Below are positions 8,659-16,593 of a DNA stretch of 64,000 bases, one piece after another; positions within the stretch are counted from its first letter, which is position 1; every line of letters starts with the position of its first letter. The position numbers and the translations under genes are program-made. The notes under the pieces are model-generated. The model saw nothing but the letters and a program-made list of their open reading frames with translations. It was not told the DNA's origin and did not search any database. Source of the stretch: Zunongwangia pacifica (GTDB taxonomy: Bacteria; Bacteroidota; Bacteroidia; Flavobacteriales; Flavobacteriaceae); NCBI RefSeq assembly GCF_023499215.1, contig NZ_JAKHSK010000020.1, forward strand, positions 21,955 to 85,954, in the 5' to 3' direction.

Positions 8659-9912
8659 TTATTCTGCGATGATTAGTTGATTATTATTAAAAATACCAAT
8701 CGCTTTTCCTTTTAATTTTTGCCCTAAAAAGATACTGTTCTGTGAGGTTGAAAGTATATCTGATTTCTCGAAAGTATATTTTTCTTCAGGCAAAAAGAAA
8801 CTTAGTTTTGCCGATGCCTCTTCAGCTATCTTAGCATTTTCAGTTTTAAATCGTGATCTTCCGCGAGTTAGGATCTCAACAGTTTCTTCCGTAGAAAAAA
8901 TAGTCTGTAAAGCGCCAAAAGCACTTTCTAATCCAATACTTCCGTAGCTGGCATTATCAAATTCTACTTTTTTGTTTTCGATATCTATAGGATCATGATC
9001 ACTGGTTACAAAATCGATAGTCCCTTCTTTTAATCCTTTAATTAAAGTCTTGGTATCATTTTTTGTTCTTAGCGGCGGTAATACTTTTGCACGGGTATCA
9101 AATTCGGTCAGCAGATCGTCGGTTAGCACCAGGTTATGGATAGCCACACTACAGGTTACATCCAGGCCTTTTTTCTTCGCTTCTTTAATAAGTGCAACCG
9201 ATTTTGCTGTAGAAACCGTCGGTATATGAAGTTTCCCACCGGTATATTCTAAAAGATATAGATCACGGGCAATTTGTAGATCTTCAGCAAGATTCGGGAT
9301 TCCTTTTAAACCTAAAAGCGTACTGTTATGATGTTCATTTACAATCCCTTTACCGGCAATTTTCTTTTCCAGCGGGAAAGATTGTACCAATCCGTCAAAA
9401 TTTTGTGTGTATTGTAAGGCAATTTTTAGAAGGTTTGGATTGCTTACCGGCTTTTTATAATCGCCAAAACTTACCGCACCAGCGTTACTCATATCGTAAA
9501 GTTCGGCTAAATCTACACCTTCGGTTTTAACCGTTAAGGCTCCAGTAGGCAATAAATTCACCGCATTTCCCTGCGCTTTGGCTTTCACCGAATGGATAGC
9601 GGAACTGTTATCGATAGTAGGATTGGTTTGTGCATTAAGTACCACATCGGTAAAGCCACTAAAAGCTGCGGTTTTTAGTCCGTTTTCAATAGTTTCGCGC
9701 TCTTCATAACCCGGCTCACCAAAACTTACGCTGGTATCAAACCAGCCCTGCGAAACATGTAACCCTTCGATGTTTATTTCCTTATCGGCTTTTTCTTTAA
9801 TAGAATTTCCGATTTTTATAATCATGCCGTCTTTAATAAGAATATCGGCTTGTTTTAAATGATAATCGCTTTGCTGGTCTACGATTGTGGCAGATTTTAT
9901 AAGTAGCTTCAT
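8659..9912 (-). CDS. Dihydroorotase-like protein, metal ligands missing
   Basis: 417-aa amidohydrolase-fold protein of the class I dihydroorotase family. The framework is clear (EPGYEERET at 66-74, TSDHDPID, ASYGSIGLESAFGAL), but the key metal site is gone: the family's D-x-H-x-H reads D59-T-S61-V-S63, the usual Arg of LREPG is G65, and the His of HVSTA is a Thr in PTVSTAKS. One His remains in CSVAIHNLVL. It is therefore probably not an active dihydroorotase by itself; non-catalytic PyrC-like subunits that assemble with aspartate carbamoyltransferase are known in other bacteria (PyrC' of Pseudomonas). Overlaps the upstream BatA-like gene by 4 bases. Confidence 0.85.
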   Translation of the reverse strand: MKLLIKSATIVDQQSDYHLKQADILIKDGMIIKIGNSIKEKADKEINIEGLHVSQGWFDTSVSFGEPGYEERETIENGLKTAAFSGFTDVVLNAQTNPTIDNSSAIHSVKAKAQGNAVNLLPTGALTVKTEGVDLAELYDMSNAGAVSFGDYKKPVSNPNLLKIALQYTQNFDGLVQSFPLEKKIAGKGIVNEHHNSTLLGLKGIPNLAEDLQIARDLYLLEYTGGKLHIPTVSTAKSVALIKEAKKKGLDVTCSVAIHNLVLTDDLLTEFDTRAKVLPPLRTKNDTKTLIKGLKEGTIDFVTSDHDPIDIENKKVEFDNASYGSIGLESAFGALQTIFSTEETVEILTRGRSRFKTENAKIAEEASAKLSFFLPEEKYTFEKSDILSTSQNSIFLGQKLKGKAIGIFNNNQLIIAE

Positions 9913-11834
9913 TTAAAGAATTTTAAGAGGAGCATTTCTATGGTTAAAAAGATCAATGCAAAAATAACAAACCATTTCCAAAGCACATCGATTTGTTGGG
10001 CAGCTTTTACACTTTCAAAAAAAGTATTTAGGTCGGCTTGTTTTTGCACATTTTCAAAATCATTAATATCCAGATAATTAAGATCACTTTCGCTTCTTGG
10101 ATAATTATAACTGATAGGCGAAATATTATTTTTTTGATAAGTGAGCATAAAATTTCCTGCATTTGCAGGCAAATCGGTAGTGGTCACGGTGATTTTATTG
10201 GATGTGTTTTGCTGTAGCGGAATAAAACTTTCTTCGGAATTTTGCTGAATTTCAATCACCTGGTCTCCACTTGCCGCTATGCTTACATCAAAGGTGTTTT
10301 CCTGGCCTATCGTAAAGTACAAGTCGGGTATTTTTAAAGCTGAAATCCCTAAATTATAAAAAACAGGGACGATTAATGGTGAATTTTGAAAATTTGAATT
10401 GTCCTGATTAATGGGTGCCGAAAACAGATAAACATTGCTGAAATTCATTAAAAAGGCATCGTTGTTTTGATAGCGAAGAGCCGCTGAGGCATCCTGATTA
10501 AAATTGTAGAAACGTTGCACTTTAGGGTATTGAAAATTACTGATCTCCTTTTCGAAAGTTGCCTCAAATAAGGGATGCTGAAAGGCAATTTCAGTAATTA
10601 ATAATTCGCGATTTTGTTTATTCTGAACAATCGGTAAGCCAAGATTCGATAAAAAAGGATTATAATTTTGAAGCTGAAGATTGGGAGACGGAATAATGCA
10701 AACAGGCGTTCCTTCTTTTACTTTTTCCAGCACTTGATTTTGTAAAGCGGTATTTATCTGCTCCACTTCATTTAAAATAAGTAAGTCTGCACTGCTAAAA
10801 GCACTAAAATCAACCTGATTTTCATCAAAATTAAAGTACTCGAATTGATCTTCCGTAAAAATTCGGTGTAGAAAACCGGCATCTCTTCCCGAAATGCTTA
10901 CCACATTGATTTTTGGTGTTTCTGCATAGCTGAAGAATAATTCGTTATCATAATAAAGTCCGTTATCTTCAATAGAAATAATGCCATTTTCAATTTTTTC
11001 TGCCTGTAATCGAAATTCGATGTCCTGTTGCCTATTTTCTTTAAAATTAAGGCTCTTTTTTGCCAATATTTGGTCTCCGTTTTTCAGACTAATGGCGATA
11101 TCCCGATCTAACTTTTCAGTACTACTAAAATTGGCCTTTAAAGTAACCTGATTCAGGTTTTTATCGATCACATACGCGGAATCGATGCTGATATTGCTCA
11201 TATTTTGCGCTTCGTTTTTCACAAAATAATATTCGATATTTTCAAGCCTATTTAAATCACCAAAGTTTTGTTGAAAATCTGAAATCAGTACCAACCGCTG
11301 CACATCGGCGGGATGTTGCTTAAAAAACTGGCGGGCTTTTAGATTAATCTGGTCGAAATTCAACGAATTTGGGCTGTAATCGATATCCTGTATTTCAGTC
11401 CGACTTTCAACAGGAGAAATCGCACCATAATCGTTATTATTTGTAAATAATCCAAAAGCCTGATTTTCTTCACTGTTTTCTAAAATCTGCTGAATATTAT
11501 GTTGCAACATTGGTCCATGTTCGCCACGCAACTGCATGCTAAAAGAATTATCCAGATAGAGTAGGGTAGCGGTGCTTTTTTGGGATGTTTTGCCAGAAGG
11601 AATAAAGGGTTGCGCAAACGCCAGAATCAAAAAAGACAGAGCTAAAGTTCTGGTCGTTAGAATAAGCCATTTTTTTAGCTGATTGCTTTTTCGGTTTTCC
11701 TGAACTACTTTTTTAAGAAATTTAACATTGGTAAATGCTTCTTTTTGGAATTTACGAAGCTTAAATAAATGAACAATAAAGGGGATGACCAGTAAAATTA
11801 ATGCATAAAGAAGTTCTGGATGTTTAAACTGCAT
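9909..11834 (-). CDS. BatA-domain / VWA-like membrane protein
   Basis: 641 aa. The N-terminus (MQFKHPELLYALILLVIPF, then LRKFQKEAFTNVKFLKKV) is the BatA or aerotolerance N-terminal domain with two membrane helices (residues 5-22 and 58-78). It is followed by a VWA-like region (YLDNSFSMQL; the MIDAS DxSxS is present as DNSFS), a large periplasmic part, and a C-terminal helix (residues 618-638). Such proteins are common in Bacteroidota, function poorly known. First gene of a leftward operon; ATGA overlap with the dihydroorotase-like gene, a linkage I have the impression is conserved in flavobacteria. Confidence 0.85.
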   Translation of the reverse strand: MQFKHPELLYALILLVIPFIVHLFKLRKFQKEAFTNVKFLKKVVQENRKSNQLKKWLILTTRTLALSFLILAFAQPFIPSGKTSQKSTATLLYLDNSFSMQLRGEHGPMLQHNIQQILENSEENQAFGLFTNNNDYGAISPVESRTEIQDIDYSPNSLNFDQINLKARQFFKQHPADVQRLVLISDFQQNFGDLNRLENIEYYFVKNEAQNMSNISIDSAYVIDKNLNQVTLKANFSSTEKLDRDIAISLKNGDQILAKKSLNFKENRQQDIEFRLQAEKIENGIISIEDNGLYYDNELFFSYAETPKINVVSISGRDAGFLHRIFTEDQFEYFNFDENQVDFSAFSSADLLILNEVEQINTALQNQVLEKVKEGTPVCIIPSPNLQLQNYNPFLSNLGLPIVQNKQNRELLITEIAFQHPLFEATFEKEISNFQYPKVQRFYNFNQDASAALRYQNNDAFLMNFSNVYLFSAPINQDNSNFQNSPLIVPVFYNLGISALKIPDLYFTIGQENTFDVSIAASGDQVIEIQQNSEESFIPLQQNTSNKITVTTTDLPANAGNFMLTYQKNNISPISYNYPRSESDLNYLDINDFENVQKQADLNTFFESVKAAQQIDVLWKWFVIFALIFLTIEMLLLKFFK

Positions 11835-11916
11835 ACCGGTTTTTAAGATTTCCCAAATATAAAGAAATTGTATGGCAGGAAAACTGGATAATCGAGATTA
11901 AATGTTGCGAGGTTCG

Positions 11917-11934
11917 TCCCGATAGCTATAGGGA
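11917..11934. repeat. Near-palindromic intergenic repeat
   Basis: TCCCGATAGCTATAGGGA, an 18-base palindrome with one mismatched pair. I remember close forms (TCCCGATAGCTATCGGGA) as dispersed intergenic repeats in flavobacteria. A degenerate relative occurs at 29647-29665. Confidence 0.4.
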
Positions 11935-12043
11935 TGTTTCAAGATTAAAAAGACTTTCCACAATAATTGTCCTAATGATAGTTTAGGCGAGGATCGAGGT
12001 TTTTTGAACTACTTTTTGTAAATCGTGTGGCAGTTCAAGTAAC

Positions 12044-13255
12044 TTAAGCTCGTTTAATATCAAACTTAAAGCTGGTACTTTCGCCAAGTACCGAGGAAAC
12101 ACTTATTTTACCGTCCAACGACTCTACCAGTTTTTTAACGGTAGAAAGCCCAATTCCGTTACCCTGATTTCCCTGGCGATCGGTAACATAAAGCGTTTTA
12201 AATAATTTGAAAATATTAGAGAGCTGATCTTCTGGAATTCCAATACCATTATCGGTTACGGTAAAATAATAATGATTTTCATCCATAGCACTTTCAATAT
12301 CAATAACAATTTTGTCCTTGTTATTGTATTTAATACTGTTGTTAATAAGGTTGATAAATATTTGGCCTAAGGCAGCTCGGTTGCATTTTAGTAACATATT
12401 TTCTGGAGGAAAATTAATCTCACAGTTATCTGTAATATTTAGCAAGTCGATGATGTCTTCTAACAGGTGATGAAGATTAAATTCCACTTCTTCTGAGGCT
12501 ACAATACGATCACTTTCATAATGATTTAAAATTCCATTAATATAATCGCTTAATTTTAAGGCCGATTTTTTAAGGTTAAGCAGTAATTGCTGGCCTTTTT
12601 CATCAACATTATTTTTATAACGGGCTTTTATAAGATCTGCAGTGATGATCATATTGGCAAGTGGCATCTTCATATCGTGGGAAACTACACCCGCAAAATC
12701 TTTTAATAAGGAGTTATGATCGTCTAATTGCTTTTTTACTTTTTCTAAATGAAGATTTTTACGGCGTAGTTCAAATAGTTTTTCTACCTGTTTTGCAAGA
12801 TTTTTTAAAGCTGTTTTTTGTTCGTCACTGAGCCTATTTATTTTAGTATCTAAAACGCATAAGGTGCCTATGGCAAAACCATCGTTATCTAACAGGGGCA
12901 TGCCTGCATAATAAAGGATGGGCAAATCTGGATTGGTTGTAAAGGGATTGTCACAAAACCTTTTATCCTGGCGTGTATCTTTTACCTCCATTACATTGCC
13001 AGGTTCTAAAATGGCATGCCCACAATGGGAGTATTTTCTTTCGGTTTCTGTAATCGGCGGGCCGCCATGATTCGATTTAAACCAATTTTTCTCATCTTCT
13101 ACCAGCGTAATTAAAGAAATTGGTGTTTTACAGATATACGAGGCAAGCTGAGTAATATTATCAAACTCCTCTTCAGAAACACCTTGTAAAAGTTCAATAG
13201 CACTTAAGGCATTTAATCGCTCTTTTTCGTTTATAGGTACAGCAGGTTGAATCAC
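12044..13255 (-). CDS. GAF-domain sensor histidine kinase
   Basis: 403 aa, no membrane segment, so a cytosolic sensor kinase. GAF domain at about residues 25-165, a linker helix, then the HisKA dimerisation helix with H193 (VVSHDMKMPLANM) and a HATPase domain (N-box NLINNSIKYN, G1 DNGIGIP, G2 GNGIGLSTVKKL). The GAF part resembles those of orphan flavobacterial kinases with a CGHAI and FCDNPF pattern; the signal is unknown. No response regulator is adjacent, so the partner is elsewhere. Single-gene unit. Confidence 0.92.
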   Translation of the reverse strand: MIQPAVPINEKERLNALSAIELLQGVSEEEFDNITQLASYICKTPISLITLVEDEKNWFKSNHGGPPITETERKYSHCGHAILEPGNVMEVKDTRQDKRFCDNPFTTNPDLPILYYAGMPLLDNDGFAIGTLCVLDTKINRLSDEQKTALKNLAKQVEKLFELRRKNLHLEKVKKQLDDHNSLLKDFAGVVSHDMKMPLANMIITADLIKARYKNNVDEKGQQLLLNLKKSALKLSDYINGILNHYESDRIVASEEVEFNLHHLLEDIIDLLNITDNCEINFPPENMLLKCNRAALGQIFINLINNSIKYNNKDKIVIDIESAMDENHYYFTVTDNGIGIPEDQLSNIFKLFKTLYVTDRQGNQGNGIGLSTVKKLVESLDGKISVSSVLGESTSFKFDIKRA

Positions 13256-13347
13256 TTTAACGTATTAAAATTTAATAGCCTAAAACTAAGGTTATTTTAT
13301 TTAAGATAAAATTAACAAATTTTTTAAAGAAAATGTTAAGGGTTTAA

Positions 13348-14112
13348 TCAATATTTTTCGAATGCGCCTAAACCAAATAGGGCAAAGTCGTATTTTACAG
13401 GATCTTGATGGTCTAATTTTCTAAGCGACCTATCTAATTCAGCTAAGGCTTTAGCATCGTTTTGTTTACGCTTCAGCAGTTTTAATTTTCTGGCAATGTT
13501 ACCAGAATGTACATCAAGCGGGCAGGAGAGTTGGGATGGCGAAAGTGATTCCCAAATACCAAAATCGACACCGCAATTATCCTTTCTCACCATCCATCGT
13601 AAATACATATTTATACGTTTGGCAGCGGAATTTTTTAACGGATCACTTATATGCTTTTGAGTCCGTTTTTCATGCGAAAGTTCAAAAAATAGCTTTTTGA
13701 ATTCGTGGATCGCCGGTTGAAGCGAACTCTCCGAGGCATGTTTACTAAAAACAGCTTCCAGTCCGTTATGATTTTTATAAATATGCTGAAGTGCCAGCAT
13801 AAAATAGCAAAGATCGATGCTGTTAAAGGTTCTGTGTACAAAACCTTCAAGCCCTTCAAGGTCATTTTTACTGAAATTCAGGATAAAATCATGTGGCGCA
13901 TGTTCCATGCGCTCCAAAAGGTTATTTGCATTTTTCAGGATGCTTTTACGATTGCCCCAGGCAATAGTTGCGGTTAAAAAACCTGCAATTTCAATATCTT
14001 CTTTTTTACTGAATTGATGCGGAATCTGGATGGGATCGGTGCCTATAAACTGCGTAGTGTTATATTGATTGACCTTAAAATCCAGAAATTCTTTTAATTC
14101 GCTTTTCTTCAA
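13348..14112 (-). CDS. TIGR02757 (DUF2400) family protein
   Basis: 254 aa. The pattern QFSKKEDIEIAGFLTATIAWGNR, FVHRTF, and LRWMVRKD with CPLDVHSGNIARKL marks the TIGR02757 family of Bacteroidota and spirochaetes. The C-terminal half recalls HhH-GPD DNA glycosylase folds, but this is inference. Cytosolic. Lies 51 bases after the leftward LolD-like gene, so probably co-transcribed with it. Confidence 0.9.
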   Translation of the reverse strand: MKKSELKEFLDFKVNQYNTTQFIGTDPIQIPHQFSKKEDIEIAGFLTATIAWGNRKSILKNANNLLERMEHAPHDFILNFSKNDLEGLEGFVHRTFNSIDLCYFMLALQHIYKNHNGLEAVFSKHASESSLQPAIHEFKKLFFELSHEKRTQKHISDPLKNSAAKRINMYLRWMVRKDNCGVDFGIWESLSPSQLSCPLDVHSGNIARKLKLLKRKQNDAKALAELDRSLRKLDHQDPVKYDFALFGLGAFEKY

Positions 14113-14163
14113 AAAACTAATCTTTTTAGATGCTTATGCTTCAGTCGAAAAATCATCGGGAAA

Positions 14164-14823
14164 TTACACAATCTCGCCATCAACCATGGTCAATTTTCTA
14201 TCAGCCATATCGGCTAACTCTTCATTATGGGTTACAATAACGAAGGTTTGGCCAAACTCGTCCCGTAATTTAAAAAATAACTGATGTAGATTTTCGGCAG
14301 ATTCACTATCTAAATTTCCTGACGGCTCATCGGCAAAAATTACTGCAGGATTATTCATAAGTGCCCTGGCTACGGCAATTCGCTGTTGTTCACCACCACT
14401 TAAGGCCGATGGTTTATGAAGCGCTCTTTTTTGCAAACCTAAAAAGCCCAAAAGTTCCATGGCTCTTTTTTCTGCTTCTGCTTTTGGGGTGTTTTTAATA
14501 TAAGCCGGGATACAAACATTTTCTATCGCCGTAAACTCTGGTAATAATTGATGGAACTGAAAAATAAAACCAATATGATCGTTTCTAAACTTTGCCAGAT
14601 TCTTTTGGTTTAAGCCATAAATATCGGTTTCATTGATAATTAATTTAGAAGCTTTATTTTTTTCAGGTAAGTCTAAAGTTCCTAAAATCTGAAGTAACGT
14701 GGTTTTTCCCGCTCCTGAAGCTCCCACGATCGAGACAATTTCACTTTTTTCAATATGAAGATCTACACCTTTTAAAACGTGTAAATCGCCATAATATTTA
14801 TGAATATTTTCAATTGTTATCAT
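14164..14823 (-). CDS. ABC transporter ATP-binding protein, LolD type
   Basis: 219 aa ATPase with Walker [10 protein letters not shown] (34-42), signature LSGGEQQR (141-148), Walker B VIFADEP (161-167) and the switch His in IVTHNEEL. Length and the [19 protein letters not shown]-loop are those of the LolD/MacB/FtsE group, which drives lipoprotein release or other mechanotransmission transport. No permease gene is next to it, so its partner must be elsewhere. Named by similarity only. Confidence 0.88.
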   Translation of the reverse strand: MITIENIHKYYGDLHVLKGVDLHIEKSEIVSIVGASGAGKTTLLQILGTLDLPEKNKASKLIINETDIYGLNQKNLAKFRNDHIGFIFQFHQLLPEFTAIENVCIPAYIKNTPKAEAEKRAMELLGFLGLQKRALHKPSALSGGEQQRIAVARALMNNPAVIFADEPSGNLDSESAENLHQLFFKLRDEFGQTFVIVTHNEELADMADRKLTMVDGEIV

Positions 14824-14977
14824 AAGCCTTTTAAAGTGTGCGAAAATTAGCCAAATTAATCACGTTCCCCAAGTTTAAACCGGTATTAATTGATTACAGT
14901 AAATGTTTATAGCAAATATTTATAGGGATATATGCTAAAATTAGCCAAATAGCCTGTGTGATCTTTATTGTAAATCT

Positions 14978-14985
14978 TACATTTG
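14978..14985 (+). promoter_or_regulatory. Candidate msrA-folE -7 element
   Basis: TACATTTG, an exact TAnnTTTG match, 17 bases before the msrA ATG. The implied leader is very short. No good -33 element is visible. Confidence 0.45.
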
Positions 14986-15001
14986 AAGAAATCATTGTTT
15001 T

Positions 15002-15541
15002 ATGAAGAAGGAAGAAACAGTGACCCTGGCGGCGGGTTGTTTTTGGTGTACAGAAGCTGTTTTTCAGCGGTTGGAAGGGGTAAGTAATGTCATTTCAGGA
15101 TTTACCGGAGGGTTTATCAAAAATCCGCCATACCGCGAGGTAGTGACGGGAAGAACCGGCCATGCCGAAGGAATTCAGTTTAACTATGATCCTAAAGTTA
15201 TCAGTTTTCAGGAGTTATTATTAATTTTCTTTTCTACGCACGATCCCACTACCTTAAATCGGCAACAAAACGATGTGGGAACGCAATATCGCAGCGCCAT
15301 TTTTTATCATTCTGAAGAACAAAGGCAGATCGCAGAACAGGTTATTGAAGAACTGGAAGCACAGCAGGTTTTTAAAGATCCTATAGTGACTGAAGTAACC
15401 GAGGCCTCTGACTTTTACGAAGCCGAAGAAGAGCATCATAATTTTTACAATCAGCATCCCAGTCAGCCTTATTGTCAGTATATTATAGATCCTAAAATCA
15501 ATAAGTTAAAATCGCTTTTTGCTGAAAAATTAAAGAAATAA
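15002..15541 (+). CDS. msrA: Peptide-methionine (S)-S-oxide reductase
   Basis: Repairs methionine-S-sulfoxide with thioredoxin as electron donor. 179 aa, normal length for a single-domain MsrA. The active site GCFWCTE has C13 as the catalytic Cys, with a second Cys at C16; GGFIKNPPYREVVTGRTGHAEGIQFNYDP and YRSAIFYHSEEQ are typical family blocks. No signal peptide: cytosolic. folE starts only 9 bases after its stop, so the two genes share a transcript. Confidence 0.96.
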   Translation: MKKEETVTLAAGCFWCTEAVFQRLEGVSNVISGFTGGFIKNPPYREVVTGRTGHAEGIQFNYDPKVISFQELLLIFFSTHDPTTLNRQQNDVGTQYRSAIFYHSEEQRQIAEQVIEELEAQQVFKDPIVTEVTEASDFYEAEEEHHNFYNQHPSQPYCQYIIDPKINKLKSLFAEKLKK

Positions 15542-15550
15542 ATTCCCAAT

Positions 15551-16147
15551 ATGGCTTACCAAAGTTTTGAAGAGTATTCGATAGAAGTGACCGATTCCCT
15601 AAAAGATAATTATAAAAGAATAATTACCGAACTGGGGGAAAATCCCGATAGGGAAGGTATTTTAAAAACACCCGAAAGGGCTGCAAAAGCAATGCAGTTT
15701 CTTACACAGGGATACGAACTGGATGCTGAAAAGATTTTGAAAAAAGCCATGTTTAAGGAAGACTATGACGAAATGGTGGTCGTAAAGAACATCGAATTGT
15801 ATTCGCTTTGCGAACATCACATGTTACCATTTTTTGGCAAAGCCCATATTGCATATATTCCTAACGGGCATATTGTAGGTTTAAGTAAACTGCCAAGGGT
15901 CGTAGATGTTTTTGCAAGAAGATTACAGGTACAGGAGCGATTAACCCACGATATTTTAGAATGTTTAAACAAAACTTTAAAACCACAAGGCGTTGCTGTA
16001 GTGATAGAAGCACAGCACATGTGCATGATGATGCGCGGTGTACAAAAGCAAAACAGTACCACAACCACATCGGGTTTTAGAGGGCAGTTTGAAAAGATAG
16101 AAACCAGGAACGAATTCTTAAAACTCATCAGCTCAGACCTTTCGTGA
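15551..16147 (+). CDS. folE: GTP cyclohydrolase I
   Basis: First step of tetrahydrofolate/pterin synthesis: GTP to 7,8-dihydroneopterin triphosphate. 198 aa. The zinc ligands C87, H90 ([10 protein letters not shown]) and C158 (QHMCMMMRG) are all present, as in the zinc-dependent FolE1 type, so it is not the zinc-independent FolE2 form. TPERAAKAM and [20 protein letters not shown] are family signatures. Second gene after msrA. Confidence 0.97.
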   Translation: MAYQSFEEYSIEVTDSLKDNYKRIITELGENPDREGILKTPERAAKAMQFLTQGYELDAEKILKKAMFKEDYDEMVVVKNIELYSLCEHHMLPFFGKAHIAYIPNGHIVGLSKLPRVVDVFARRLQVQERLTHDILECLNKTLKPQGVAVVIEAQHMCMMMRGVQKQNSTTTTSGFRGQFEKIETRNEFLKLISSDLS

Positions 16148-16196
16148 AAAACTGGCATCTTATTTGCTTATTTAAATTGAATCAACACAAAAAAAG

Positions 16197-16496
16197 ATGC
16201 TAAAAGATAAATTTTTTTTGAAGGGATTAATGTTGGATGCTATAGGGATGTTAACGATGGGTGTTCCCGTAATTGGTCCTTTTTTAGATATTTTATGGGC
16301 ACCTTTTGCTGCTCGTAAAATGAGAGAAATGTATCCTGGTAAAAATGGTAAATTAGCTTCAGCTATAGTATTTATCGAAGAAATTTTACCATTTACAGAT
16401 GTTATTCCAACATTCACTTTAATGTATTTATACACCTTCGTTTTCAAGAAACAACCTAGAAAGCAGGTGAGAACCATAGAGGTTGAAAGCTGGTAA
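16197..16496 (+). CDS. Small conserved membrane protein
   Basis: 99 aa with hydrophobic stretches at residues 9-34 and 74-88 and a basic C-terminus. I have seen similar proteins only as conserved hypotheticals in flavobacteria. The ATG at 16197 follows folE by 49 bases, so it could be on the msrA-folE transcript; the terminator at 16519 closes it. Function unknown. Confidence 0.7.
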   Translation: MLKDKFFLKGLMLDAIGMLTMGVPVIGPFLDILWAPFAARKMREMYPGKNGKLASAIVFIEEILPFTDVIPTFTLMYLYTFVFKKQPRKQVRTIEVESW

Positions 16497-16518
16497 ATCG
16501 AAAATCCCCCTTATAACT

Positions 16519-16554
16519 AAAAAGCCTGTTTGATAAATTCAGACAGGCTTTTTT
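16519..16554. terminator. Bidirectional terminator
   Basis: AAAAGCCTGT and ACAGGCTTTT arms around a 13-base loop, with A-run before and T-run after, between the rightward 99-aa gene and the leftward TonB receptor gene. It should work in both directions. Confidence 0.85.
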
Positions 16555-16593
16555 ATTTTCTTTGGAATCTATAGCTTCTTAAGAATTCAGTTT

